A stretch of DNA of 12,888 nucleotides from Elusimicrobia bacterium RIFCSPLOWO2_01_FULL_59_12 (lineage in GTDB: Bacteria > Elusimicrobiota > Elusimicrobia > 2-01-FULL-59-12), in contig MGUR01000057.1 in NCBI GenBank assembly GCA_001800075.1, positions 1 through 12,888 of the forward strand. Reading direction: 5' to 3'. Positions within the stretch are counted from its first letter, which is position 1, and every line of letters starts with the position of its first letter. The notes under the pieces were generated by a model. It ran no database searches. It saw only the letters and a list, made by a program, of their open reading frames with translations, and had not been told where the DNA came from. The translations under genes and the position numbers were made by a program. Below, one piece after another: positions 1 to 6,663 of this stretch.

Positions 1-191
1 GCATCAAAAATAGGACCTTTCCGCACCGAATTCGGCATACGGCCGCGACGCACCTATTAGCCGGCGGCGCTGAGCTTCGCATTCTTCAGCAATTGCTGGG
101 GCATTCCTCGATCGTTTCCACCCAGATCTATACGCATGTCGACGGTAGCATGGTCCGCAAGACGTGCGAGACAGCACATCCCCGATTTTGA
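1..191 (+). CDS. Tyrosine recombinase (Xer/integrase family), C-terminal fragment
   Basis: The frame is open from base 3 (at the window edge) to a TGA at 189-191, giving the last 62 residues of a tyrosine recombinase. Visible are HRIRH, the motif with catalytic His and Arg, then THLL, the LLGHSS motif with the second conserved His, and IYTHV with the nucleophilic Tyr, followed by the short basic tail ending AHPRF. All C-terminal catalytic residues are present, so this end is intact; only the N-terminal part lies outside the window. The wording around the motifs resembles XerC/XerD and integron or phage integrases equally, so I do not choose between them. It cuts and rejoins DNA through a 3'-phosphotyrosine link. 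It points toward the defence operon, with 19 bases between its stop and the stop of the convergent peptide gene, and may be the mobility gene of the island. Confidence 0.88.
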   Translation, partial: IKNRTFPHRIRHTAATHLLAGGAELRILQQLLGHSSIVSTQIYTHVDGSMVRKTCETAHPRF

Positions 192-210
192 TCCCCCTAC
201 GGGAACCGGA

Positions 211-357
211 TCAACGACGGAAGTAGCATAAAGCCGAGAATACCGCCGCGATGATTGCGGCGATTCCACCCAATACGCCGATTATTTTGTCCCAGAACCA
301 CTGACTTTTTCCGTCGCCGCCTGTCCGTCTCCAAGCCGTTTCACGAATGTCGCCCAC
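211..357 (-). CDS. 48-residue single-pass membrane peptide, last gene of the CBASS operon
   Basis: A small frame with GTG start at 357 and TGA stop at 211-213, too short for a standard ORF listing. The product begins with a charged segment (GDIRETAWRRTGGDGK), passes through an aromatic boundary (QWFWDK), and then has about 20 hydrophobic residues (IIGVLGGIAAIIAAVFSALC) before a basic end (YFRR), as expected of one transmembrane helix. The purine-rich run AAAAAGGGGG ends 5 bases before the GTG and overlaps the TAA stop of the upstream SRAP gene (371-373), which argues for coupled translation. There is no earlier in-frame start before an upstream stop at 379-381. I do not recognise a family. 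By position it could be a membrane-acting accessory, a toxin-like peptide or an anchor. It could also be chance, but the ribosome site and the clean hydrophobic helix speak for a real gene. Confidence 0.6.
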   Translation of the reverse strand: MGDIRETAWRRTGGDGKSQWFWDKIIGVLGGIAAIIAAVFSALCYFRR

Positions 358-370
358 GGGAGCCCCCTTT

Positions 371-1048
371 TTACCGATTTACCGACACGACGCATTCAGG
401 AACATCGTTTCGCGGCGAGTTGACCGTCAGTCCGACGTCGTACGCTTCAATGTTGCCCTCCGCATGCGAACGAAGTATTCCAGAAAGCGTTACCGCATCG
501 GAAATCTTTGGATCGAGCCATTGGTTGTGAACGTCTTGTTGAAGGATTATGGGCATGCGGTCATGGATGGGACGGATAAAATCGCCGGCGGCAGTCGTGA
601 TGATGGTGAATGAGTGAATCTCGCCTCCGCTTGGGTTGCGCCACCGATCCCACAGTCCGGCAAAAGCGAAAGGTCGTCGATCCTTTATGACGAATCGCAT
701 CGGAATCTTGGCCTTGCTGCCTGCGATCTTGCGCCATTCGTAGAATCCGTCCGCCAAGACCAAACACCTCTGACTCGCGAACGGCTTTCGAAATGAAGGC
801 TTCTCGGCCAGCGTCTCGGCCCGGGCGTTGATCATTTTGTTCCCGATCGCCGGATCCTTCGCCCAGAATGGGATCAGCCCCCATCGCATCAGCCGCAGTC
901 GTAGCTTGCCGTTTTCAATCACCACGACCGGAGCATCCTGCCCCGGCGCGATGTTGTATCGCGGTACGATCACTTCTTCAGCGAGCTCGATTCCGAATTC
1001 CTGGAGCAACCGCTGCATCATGATCGTTTGGCTATATCGGCCGCACAT
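371..1048 (-). CDS. SRAP-domain protein (YedK/HMCES family), abasic-site DNA-protein crosslinker
   Basis: A 225-residue protein with all hallmarks of the SRAP family (formerly DUF159). Met-Cys at the start (CGRY) supplies the Cys2 that, after Met removal, crosslinks to abasic sites in single-stranded DNA. YNIAPGQ is at 31-37, WGLIPFWA at 56-63, N74 in NARAE, E104 in GFYEW and H162 in HDRMP. In known family members the equivalent Asn, Glu and His surround the catalytic Cys. Length matches bacterial YedK. An upstream in-frame start at 1153 would add 35 residues and destroy the essential N-terminal Cys, so the start at 1048 is firm. It begins 4 bases after the Cap3 stop (1053-1055), with no strong ribosome site of its own, so it is probably coupled to Cap3. 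SRAP is not a standard CBASS component, which makes its place here notable. Confidence 0.93.
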   Translation of the reverse strand: MCGRYSQTIMMQRLLQEFGIELAEEVIVPRYNIAPGQDAPVVVIENGKLRLRLMRWGLIPFWAKDPAIGNKMINARAETLAEKPSFRKPFASQRCLVLADGFYEWRKIAGSKAKIPMRFVIKDRRPFAFAGLWDRWRNPSGGEIHSFTIITTAAGDFIRPIHDRMPIILQQDVHNQWLDPKISDAVTLSGILRSHAEGNIEAYDVGLTVNSPRNDVPECVVSVNR

Positions 1049-1052
1049 AAGC

Positions 1053-1535
1053 TTATTCGGCCAAGGTGACGATGGAGCAGCGTTCCATTCGTCGCTTGAC
1101 CCATGTATAGGCAAGTAATTCCCAACCGTCATCTCGTGAAGGACAGGAAACAATCAAAATAGGTGACGTGCAGCTATAGGCGTTGTTTCGAGAAACCCAA
1201 TCCATGCTGTTGAAATCCAAGGAACTGGCGCCGCACTGTGCCGGATGTGAATGCCACTCGCCGACGTAATCTTCTTGCCCGGCCGTCAAGGTGAATATCT
1301 CGTCCAGTTTCTGCTGCGCATACTGCCCATCTCTCCGAAATCGGCTCGGATGATGTTGCGCCCCAGGTCCCGGCCCCAACGCCTGCGTCACGTGAATGCC
1401 GTCCGGCTCCGTACGGCCGACAAGAATGCCTCCCGTCTCAACGGGAGATCTCGAAGCGCTTTCGCTTACAATAAAGTCGACGACGGCTTTATGAAGGCGT
1501 AAGGTCGGTTGTGCTTTTCTTTTGAACAGATTCAA
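1053..1535 (-). CDS. cap3: Cap3-like JAB/JAMM-family peptidase of type II CBASS
   Basis: A 160-residue protein with the JAMM zinc-peptidase signature: E33 (in VETGGILVG), then H95-S96-H97-P98, and S104 with D107 (SSLD), which fits the family pattern E-xn-HxH-x(7)-x-SxxD. In type II CBASS, Cap3 cuts the bond between the C-terminus of the CD-NTase and its target and so limits Cap2 priming. The gene follows Cap2 directly. The first usual start codon in this frame is a TTG at 1535, giving MNLFKRK; there is no ATG before the domain, and a CTG at 1544 is an alternative. With the TTG start it overlaps the end of Cap2 by 47 bases. I see no good ribosome site close to the TTG (a GGAG lies about 15 bases upstream), so coupling to Cap2 translation is likely. 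Identity is supported by both motif and gene order. Confidence 0.9.
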   Translation of the reverse strand: MNLFKRKAQPTLRLHKAVVDFIVSESASRSPVETGGILVGRTEPDGIHVTQALGPGPGAQHHPSRFRRDGQYAQQKLDEIFTLTAGQEDYVGEWHSHPAQCGASSLDFNSMDWVSRNNAYSCTSPILIVSCPSRDDGWELLAYTWVKRRMERCSIVTLAE

Positions 1536-3297
1536 TCCGAACAGAACACGCTCCGCAGCCGGGTAATTGATTCCAGGTCGACCAATGCGCCCCGATCGAA
1601 CGCAATGGTTCCGATCCTTCCGGCAATACTGTATTCACTACCAGGCAATGGTTTCCGCAATTTAGACGCTTTTCGAGCAGTTGTATTGTCGTTCTCGCCG
1701 CATGATTGGCTATCGCCTCCAAATCCAGTGCGGACGCAAGCGTCGTCGGACTTCCGCATCCAGCTTCGATGAATTCCCTTTCAGGTCCAATAGGAATAGT
1801 CGGGTACATGCCTCTCGTTTCCACGAAGCCGTTTTGACCTTCATAACAAACGTGACATGCATCTCCTTGACCGGGACGCACGACACGGATTCGACCGACC
1901 GCCGCTTCTCTGTGGCTGGCCACGAAAATAATCGGGGTTCGCGTCGAAAGACAGACCTCGTTAAGAAGGCTAGAAAAATTCGGGTTGGCCGTTGCATCGA
2001 TGATCACATTTGCCTGGGCGACCGCTTTTCGAAGTCGAGCTGGATCCCAGGTGGACTCAGCTTCGGAGACTCGGCAATACGGCGCATGGAGCGCGATGCA
2101 TCCCTTCGTTGCCACTGCTTTATTCGCTCCGACAAAAACGAGACCACACTCATGACGGACGCAATTCCCCGGGCGCAAGGTATCTCGATCCGCGAGATCT
2201 AATTGGCCCACGCCGCACTTGGCCAATAAGACTGCGATACTGCTTCCTATGGCGCCCACGCCGAAAATGAGTACGCGATGGTCCCCGAGGGCATCGGCTG
2301 TATGGCTCGTGCGGTTTAACATCGACACTTTATCTGCAGGAGCAGATTCGTAGCTCTTAAGAGGAACGGCTCTCAGGATCTCGGGTTTGTTCCAGCGGCC
2401 GTTGCCGGTCCGACCCACAGCTGTAAAGTCCGCTCGCAAAAACAACCACGCTTCCCCGCCCTGAGGTTTTGGGTAACCAATGCCAAGGATGAGCATGGGG
2501 CCTTGGTCGCGGATTTTGTCTCCGAGAACACCCTTCAATAGCTGAACAGCCCAACCCACCTCTTTTTTGGCCGCATCGTCGATTTCCGGCAATAATTCGT
2601 CCCACGTCTGCTTTGGGAAAGGCTCTCTGTGCAGGCGAAACCATATCCCGTTGTCGGTGAACTGATCGGATGCGATCAGTTCGAGATGAGGCATTGTTTC
2701 CAAATTCGACTCGATACGGGTGGCGATGGATCGCCCACCGCGAGAGCCATGAATTCGAAATCGTCCGGACTGGATGCCGTCCGGAAAGGTCCAATCATCC
2801 CCGGTAATCATCATCGACTTAACCGGGCTGTCCATTTCATAGTACAGGTGAAGGTCGGGAGGTCGGTCAGCCGAAGACCATTTATCGGACTTGAAACATC
2901 GATACCAGGCCGCCGTCCGCTCAAGGATTTCGGCCGCCGTGGAGCCCGGTCGCCAACCTTCGACCTCCTCCGACCACAAGCATAACCACCCGCCCAAATT
3001 CTGAGGCGCTTGGTGTCTTGCATTAGTGATTTTGGTATCAACAGGATAAACGTATGGTCGCTCGAGCGGGAAGCCGGCTCTCAGCTCGATTTTGACGGTC
3101 ACCGTTTCCTTGTGTACCGTCGAGCCGTTTTCAGTCCATTCGACCGGAACAGGACCTTGCCAAGCGGCCAGGCCATCTTTACCTGGGGTTGTTTTGGAAA
3201 AGCCGAGGCTGATGAGATCTTTCTCTAATTTGTCCCACTCTTCTCGGTAGAGTGCGACTTTTGCCGGTTCAGGCGAAGGGCGGGGATTCACGGACAT
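1489..3297 (-). CDS. cap2: Cap2, E2-E1 (ubiquitin-transferase-like) fusion of type II CBASS
   Basis: A 602-residue protein with an N-terminal E2-like domain (about 10-145) in which C106 in GGWLCLW is the likely E2 cysteine. A middle region follows, then a ThiF/E1 adenylation domain from about 335, with the nucleotide-binding loop GVGAIGSS at 346-353 and acidic D370 after the second strand. C514 in EAGCGSP is the likely E1 catalytic cysteine. Two pairs, C481/C484 (CHVC) and C581/C584 (CGAC), look like a structural zinc site. Order and size match Cap2, which forms an amide between the CD-NTase C-terminus and a target and thereby primes the synthase. The start at 3297 is chosen because AGGAG lies 8 bases upstream; an in-frame ATG at 3363 lacks such a site. 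The gene overlaps the CD-NTase end by 29 bases. Confidence 0.95.
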   Translation of the reverse strand: MSVNPRPSPEPAKVALYREEWDKLEKDLISLGFSKTTPGKDGLAAWQGPVPVEWTENGSTVHKETVTVKIELRAGFPLERPYVYPVDTKITNARHQAPQNLGGWLCLWSEEVEGWRPGSTAAEILERTAAWYRCFKSDKWSSADRPPDLHLYYEMDSPVKSMMITGDDWTFPDGIQSGRFRIHGSRGGRSIATRIESNLETMPHLELIASDQFTDNGIWFRLHREPFPKQTWDELLPEIDDAAKKEVGWAVQLLKGVLGDKIRDQGPMLILGIGYPKPQGGEAWLFLRADFTAVGRTGNGRWNKPEILRAVPLKSYESAPADKVSMLNRTSHTADALGDHRVLIFGVGAIGSSIAVLLAKCGVGQLDLADRDTLRPGNCVRHECGLVFVGANKAVATKGCIALHAPYCRVSEAESTWDPARLRKAVAQANVIIDATANPNFSSLLNEVCLSTRTPIIFVASHREAAVGRIRVVRPGQGDACHVCYEGQNGFVETRGMYPTIPIGPEREFIEAGCGSPTTLASALDLEAIANHAARTTIQLLEKRLNCGNHCLVVNTVLPEGSEPLRSIGAHWSTWNQLPGCGACSVRIESVQKKSTTDLTPS

Positions 3298-4234
3298 CGC
3301 GGGGACTCCTGCGAAGCGCGCTGGGGCCTGCAATAATGCTCGGGCTTTTCGCCCCTCCGTCATCAGAACCCGGGAACTCGGGGCCGAAGACCTGTCTCCA
3401 TAACGCCGCGCTGTCTTTTTCGTTGTCGGATCGAAGCGCCGCCTGAGCTGCGCCGAGAGATTGATGCACCCTGCCCATGAAATCTTGGAATTCCTGAAGT
3501 GTAATCCCCGTCGAGATCATCTGCCCCGATAGCCCCGGGTCGGCAATCTGCGCAACGCGGTCCGGGACCTGGCCGTAGCTGTTCACCATTGACTCAAATA
3601 TGGAGACGCATGCTTCCGCATAACTCGAGGCGGTCATGTTGACGTGCCGACAGCAAAGGTTCTCCAAGAAAAAGCTCTTCGGATGTTTTGCCTTCTCCAT
3701 TTGGTACCCGCGCCACCACTTGATCATTTTGACGGTCGGAACAAGGCGCTCGTCACTGCTCAGTTGGTTTAAATTCTCAACATACTCGATATGCTTTTTC
3801 GGATGGGACAAGATCCACTTGTCTTCCTGTCGGGCGGGGATTTTCAGGGGGCGATCAAGACCCTCCGGAGCCAAGGCGGGCACAACGTCCATCGTGACAT
3901 AGGAAAGGTCTACCCTGACGGATCGTCGTTGTGGAGCGGTCTTGGCTTTATAGCCAAGCCGACCCAATGCTTTCTCAAGCCATTCAAGTGTTTTGCGGGC
4001 GGATCCCTGCTCTCCCGCGAGCACCACGAAGATGTCCACATCCTTTATGGGTTTGACGGCCGTGCGCCGCCGGTAGGATCCCGATAAAAAAGTTTCTTTG
4101 AGGACGACTTTGACGTCGCTATCTTTTTCTAAACGTTCTCTTAATGTCGTATGGCCGGAAATGGCTTCATCACGGTGAGTTTGCGCGGGTTCGATATTGG
4201 ATGCGAATTTTCGGAAACTGCCTTCAAGTTCCAT
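3269..4234 (-). CDS. CD-NTase, cyclic oligonucleotide synthase of CBASS
   Basis: A 321-residue nucleotidyltransferase of the cGAS/DncV-like class. The P-loop-like GSYRRRTA is at 52-59, D65 and D67 (DVDIFVVL) are the first two metal ligands, and D116 in TMDVVPAL is the third. The helical C-terminal part carries TVKMIKWWR (167-175), typical of this family. It makes a cyclic di- or trinucleotide on infection; the product cannot be read from sequence, though a NucC-like partner suggests cyclic tri-AMP. After FGPEFPG (283-289) there is a flexible 32-residue tail ending in Ala, consistent with the small C-terminal residue used by Cap2. The ATG at 4234 shares its A with the TGA stop of the effector gene, and AGGAG or GGAG lies 10 or 5 bases upstream; a longer reading from 4312 is unlikely. 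I do not assign a CD-NTase clade. Confidence 0.95.
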   Translation of the reverse strand: MELEGSFRKFASNIEPAQTHRDEAISGHTTLRERLEKDSDVKVVLKETFLSGSYRRRTAVKPIKDVDIFVVLAGEQGSARKTLEWLEKALGRLGYKAKTAPQRRSVRVDLSYVTMDVVPALAPEGLDRPLKIPARQEDKWILSHPKKHIEYVENLNQLSSDERLVPTVKMIKWWRGYQMEKAKHPKSFFLENLCCRHVNMTASSYAEACVSIFESMVNSYGQVPDRVAQIADPGLSGQMISTGITLQEFQDFMGRVHQSLGAAQAALRSDNEKDSAALWRQVFGPEFPGSDDGGAKSPSIIAGPSALRRSPRDVRESPPFA

Positions 4235-5007
4235 CAGAGCTCCGCTCCTTTTGACCGTCCCGCCGGCGTGAATTGTGGAAAGTATGCATCGAGGCGAATC
4301 GGGGGCGTCCACGCCAGTATCAGCCGGTTCCAGAGGGTCAAATAAAACGAAAGCAAAGCGGATTCAGAATCGGGCTCCACCACATAGGCCGAGTCTTTAC
4401 CGGGAAGGATGTATCCCTCCTTGAGCACGAAAATACCATCCACCCAGAACTTTGGATCAATGCGCCGTTGAAGACGCTTGAGCGCGTCCGAGATTCGCTT
4501 CAACGAAATGGACTCGTATGCGAATACAAATCCCGGGATAGGTTGGAGCTTCGGCAAATTCTTGTTGAAGCTATGGTGGGGGTCCTCTTTTTCAAAAAAC
4601 GCGGTCTTACTCAGCGTTTTCACCGATTGGATGTTGGCCAGAGCCTTCGACAGCTCCCCCTCATTAAGCGTGGTCTTAACCTCCACGGCAGCCAGCACAC
4701 CCTCAATCGGAACCACCTGTATATTCCCACTCCTATAGAGAGTCGGCATCCGCGTGGCGTGCGAGATGATCAAATCGACCTGCCGCGATTTGGCCGTCGT
4801 GGAAATGATTTCTCCCGTCGTGCACTGGAATTGCGGCGGGAAATGCGTACATAGAAATTTGCTCAGAGCTTCCTCGCGGACAGTACCTTTTAATCCCCGA
4901 TGCGATAGAGCGATCCGAGTGATCTCGTATTCTTCAAGGAGCCGCTTCGACGAGTGTCGGAATACGTCCTGCAGATCAACCGCTACAGGGGTTTTGGCTT
5001 TCGTCAT
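4234..5007 (-). CDS. NucC-like PD-(D/E)XK nuclease, predicted CBASS effector
   Basis: A 257-residue protein with a PD-(D/E)XK core: E45/E46 in the first helix, D78 in QVDLII, and E109-x-K111 in VEVK. From memory of E. coli NucC, its Asp, Glu and Lys (D73, E104, K106) have the same 31-residue and 2-residue spacing. Other parts also line up: H-x-G-x-KG before the core, VP-x-E-x-V before the ExK strand, and a C-terminal LDAY after a hydrophobic helix. NucC is a trimeric, cyclic tri-AMP-activated double-strand DNA nuclease that kills the infected cell. The family may be the one listed as DUF6602; I cannot confirm that here. As first gene of the operon, directly before the CD-NTase, it sits in the usual effector place. 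The ATG at 5007 has GAGG 5 bases upstream; a TTG at 5055 is less likely. Confidence 0.8.
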   Translation of the reverse strand: MTKAKTPVAVDLQDVFRHSSKRLLEEYEITRIALSHRGLKGTVREEALSKFLCTHFPPQFQCTTGEIISTTAKSRQVDLIISHATRMPTLYRSGNIQVVPIEGVLAAVEVKTTLNEGELSKALANIQSVKTLSKTAFFEKEDPHHSFNKNLPKLQPIPGFVFAYESISLKRISDALKRLQRRIDPKFWVDGIFVLKEGYILPGKDSAYVVEPDSESALLSFYLTLWNRLILAWTPPIRLDAYFPQFTPAGRSKGAEL

Positions 5008-5150
5008 ACGGCCTCGGCAAGACCGCCGCCGCCCTCCTGAATATGGTCCGCACAATTAACCGGGACACGCGTCCGGATCGACGGAGGAATGAATAAAAAT
5101 CCGACTTTTGCATCTAATATAGTGATGGGCATCAGTGATTTCATCGTTCT

Positions 5151-5171
5151 GGTTGACTTAATTTGTCAACC
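5151..5171. promoter_or_regulatory. Perfect palindromic operator candidate in the divergent control region
   Basis: GGTTGAC (5151-5157), 7 bases, then GTCAACC (5165-5171): perfect 7-bp arms, centred at 5161. It overlaps the -35 of the likely methyltransferase promoter and lies just downstream of the best -10 on the minus strand. HTH-methyltransferase fusions are known to bind such a site before their own gene and repress it; that this palindrome is that operator is inference. Confidence 0.6.
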
Positions 5172-5180
5172 CATTATAGG
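5153..5180 (+). promoter_or_regulatory. dcm: Predicted promoter of the methyltransferase-vsr operon
   Basis: TTGACT (5153-5158), 16-base spacer, TATAGG (5175-5180). Transcription would begin near 5187, about 16 bases before the ATG at 5203. There is no Shine-Dalgarno sequence in that short leader, so translation may rely on a very short or near-leaderless message, as with many controller genes. The promoter position also argues against the upstream in-frame starts at 5089 and 5125. Confidence 0.5.
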
Positions 5181-5201
5181 ATGGTTATGCGATTTGAACA
5201 A
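5173..5201 (-). promoter_or_regulatory. Predicted minus-strand promoter for the CBASS operon
   Basis: A perfect TATAAT reads on the minus strand at 5178-5173, with a weak -35 TTGTTC at 5201-5196 and a 17-base spacer. Transcription would begin near 5166, inside the palindrome, leaving a leader of about 160 bases to the effector ATG. Another -10-like TATATT lies at 5121-5116 but without a matching -35. The perfect TTGACA at 5169-5164 also reads on this strand but has no good -10 at the right distance. Confidence 0.4.
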
Positions 5202-5202
5202 T

Positions 5203-6660
5203 ATGAAGTCATCCCTCGGCAAACGCATCAGAACCCTTCGAACTTCCGCCGCCTTCAGCTTAAAGCGGTTGGCTAAGACACTTCGCATAGATCGGGCGCA
5301 TTTAAGTCGCATCGAATCGGGGCAGGTCATTCCTTCTGAAAAACTGCTTCATCGCCTCTGTAAAACGCTGCGCGGCGACTATGAAGAGTTGTCCGTTCTG
5401 GCGGGCAGGCTGCCGGAGGACATCCGCTACATATTCAACAGTCGTCCCAAGGAAGTCTGCGATTTTGTGCGCGACCAGTTTTCTTCCCTTACGGACCACA
5501 ATGGGGACGGGAACGGATACCTTTCGACCGGAAACGGCAATGGGAACGGCAACGGGCATCCGAAATATCGCGTCATCGATCTTTTCTCGGGCGCGGGCGG
5601 CTTTACCCTGGGGATGACGAAGACCGGCCGCTTCGCCTCCGTTTTCGCGAATGATTTCAACGATTGGTCGGTCCGCACCTACAACCGCAATTTCGGACCC
5701 CACTGTGTCGGCGGCGACATCACGGCCTTGCTGGGTCGTAAGGATTTCGAGTTCCCTAAAGCCGACGTCGTCATCGGCGGTCCCCCTTGCCAGGGATTCA
5801 GCCTTTTAAATAAGAAACGGCGCGGCGACCCCCGCAAGCAATTGTGGGCGGCCTATATGGAAGTGGTCAAACGGGTCGAGCCCAAAGCGTTCGTCATGGA
5901 GAACGTCCCCGAGCTTCTGAACTCCGGAGAATTTGAAGCCATTAAGGATATGGCGCGGAAGCTGGGCTTTGAAATCGCCCACGGCATCCTGAACGCAGCC
6001 GATTACGGCGTTCCCCAGCGCAGGCGCCGAGCCATCATCATGGGCGTACGCGGCCGTAAACCCTCGCTCCCGGCCCCGACGCACTGCGATCCGGCCAAGA
6101 TGGGGCGAAACGGCGGGCTTTTTCTGAACCCATGGGAAGGCGTCCGCAGCGCGATCGGCGATCTACCGCCCCCGGAAGGGACCGAAATCCGCACCGATCG
6201 AGTGGCACCGCCGATGGATCTCCACTTCGGCCGCACGCCGACCGCCAAAAGCATCGCCCGCTATAAGTGCATCCCGGAAGGCGGCAATCGTTTCGATCTT
6301 CAGCGCAAACGCCCGGACATCACCCCGGACTGCTGGATCCGCAAAACAAACGGCGGCACCGATCTATTCGGGCGCCTTTGGTGGAATAAACCTGCTTTCA
6401 CGATCCGGACCGAGTTCTACAAGCCGGAGAAGGGACGATACCTGCATCCCGCCCAGAACCGGCCGATCACGCACCGTGAGGCGGCCAGACTCCAAAGCTT
6501 TCCGGATGATTTCATGTTTGAAGGCTCAAAGATCCAGGCGGCCATCCAGATCGGCAACGCCGTGCCCCCGCTGCTTGGGCAACGCATCGCCGAAGCACTT
6601 CTGGTCCACTTGGACGCCGTTCACGCCCGCCCCGAACCGCTCTCCTACGCCCTGACCTGA
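5203..6660 (+). CDS. dcm: DNA cytosine-5 methyltransferase with N-terminal XRE-type HTH
   Basis: A 485-residue protein in two parts. Residues 5-60 form an XRE/Cro-type helix-turn-helix (LGKRIRTLR, then SLKRLAK, HLSRIESG). An acidic connector and a Gly-Asn-rich linker (about 99-118) lead to the catalytic part, with motifs in normal order: I DLFSGAGG (126-133), IV GGPPCQGFS (192-200; C196 attacks cytosine C6), VI ENV (233-235), VIII QRRRR (272-276), IX RLQSFPDDF (429-437) and X GNAVPP (451-456). It transfers a methyl group from S-adenosylmethionine to cytosine C5 in a specific site; the site is not readable, since it depends on the target-recognition region (about 285-425). The nearby vsr supports 5-methylcytosine chemistry. 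The start at 5203 puts the HTH at the N-terminus and fits the promoter; the frame is open back to 5089, but those residues fall in the control region. Confidence 0.93.
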   Translation: MKSSLGKRIRTLRTSAAFSLKRLAKTLRIDRAHLSRIESGQVIPSEKLLHRLCKTLRGDYEELSVLAGRLPEDIRYIFNSRPKEVCDFVRDQFSSLTDHNGDGNGYLSTGNGNGNGNGHPKYRVIDLFSGAGGFTLGMTKTGRFASVFANDFNDWSVRTYNRNFGPHCVGGDITALLGRKDFEFPKADVVIGGPPCQGFSLLNKKRRGDPRKQLWAAYMEVVKRVEPKAFVMENVPELLNSGEFEAIKDMARKLGFEIAHGILNAADYGVPQRRRRAIIMGVRGRKPSLPAPTHCDPAKMGRNGGLFLNPWEGVRSAIGDLPPPEGTEIRTDRVAPPMDLHFGRTPTAKSIARYKCIPEGGNRFDLQRKRPDITPDCWIRKTNGGTDLFGRLWWNKPAFTIRTEFYKPEKGRYLHPAQNRPITHREAARLQSFPDDFMFEGSKIQAAIQIGNAVPPLLGQRIAEALLVHLDAVHARPEPLSYALT

Positions 6661-6663
6661 CGC

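Noticed and set aside
190..212. GATCC...GGATC inverted repeat between the recombinase and the peptide gene, as a terminator
   Set aside because: The stem is only 5 bp with a long interior and there is no T-run after it on either strand.
57..269. 70-residue minus-strand frame over the recombinase end
   Set aside because: It runs across the conserved recombinase motifs and the peptide gene in another frame, and has no family features.
1049..1153. Longer SRAP start at 1153
   Set aside because: The family needs Cys directly after the initiator Met; the longer start would bury it and overlap cap3 widely.
1681..2202. 173-residue plus-strand frame inside cap2
   Set aside because: It lies antisense to the well-supported E1-E2 domains, has no recognisable domain and is rich in Arg and Ser as shadow frames usually are.
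4273..4854. 193-residue plus-strand frame opposite the NucC-like gene
   Set aside because: No motif, and the opposite strand carries a complete nuclease core with coupled start and stop; it is a shadow.
5089..5202. N-terminal extension of the methyltransferase from ATG 5089
   Set aside because: It would place the predicted promoter and palindrome within the coding region and add 38 hydrophobic residues before a normal HTH start.
5302..5703. 133-residue minus-strand frame inside the methyltransferase
   Set aside because: It is antisense to HTH and motif I; its Pro-Val pattern arises from the Gly-Asn repeat read backwards.
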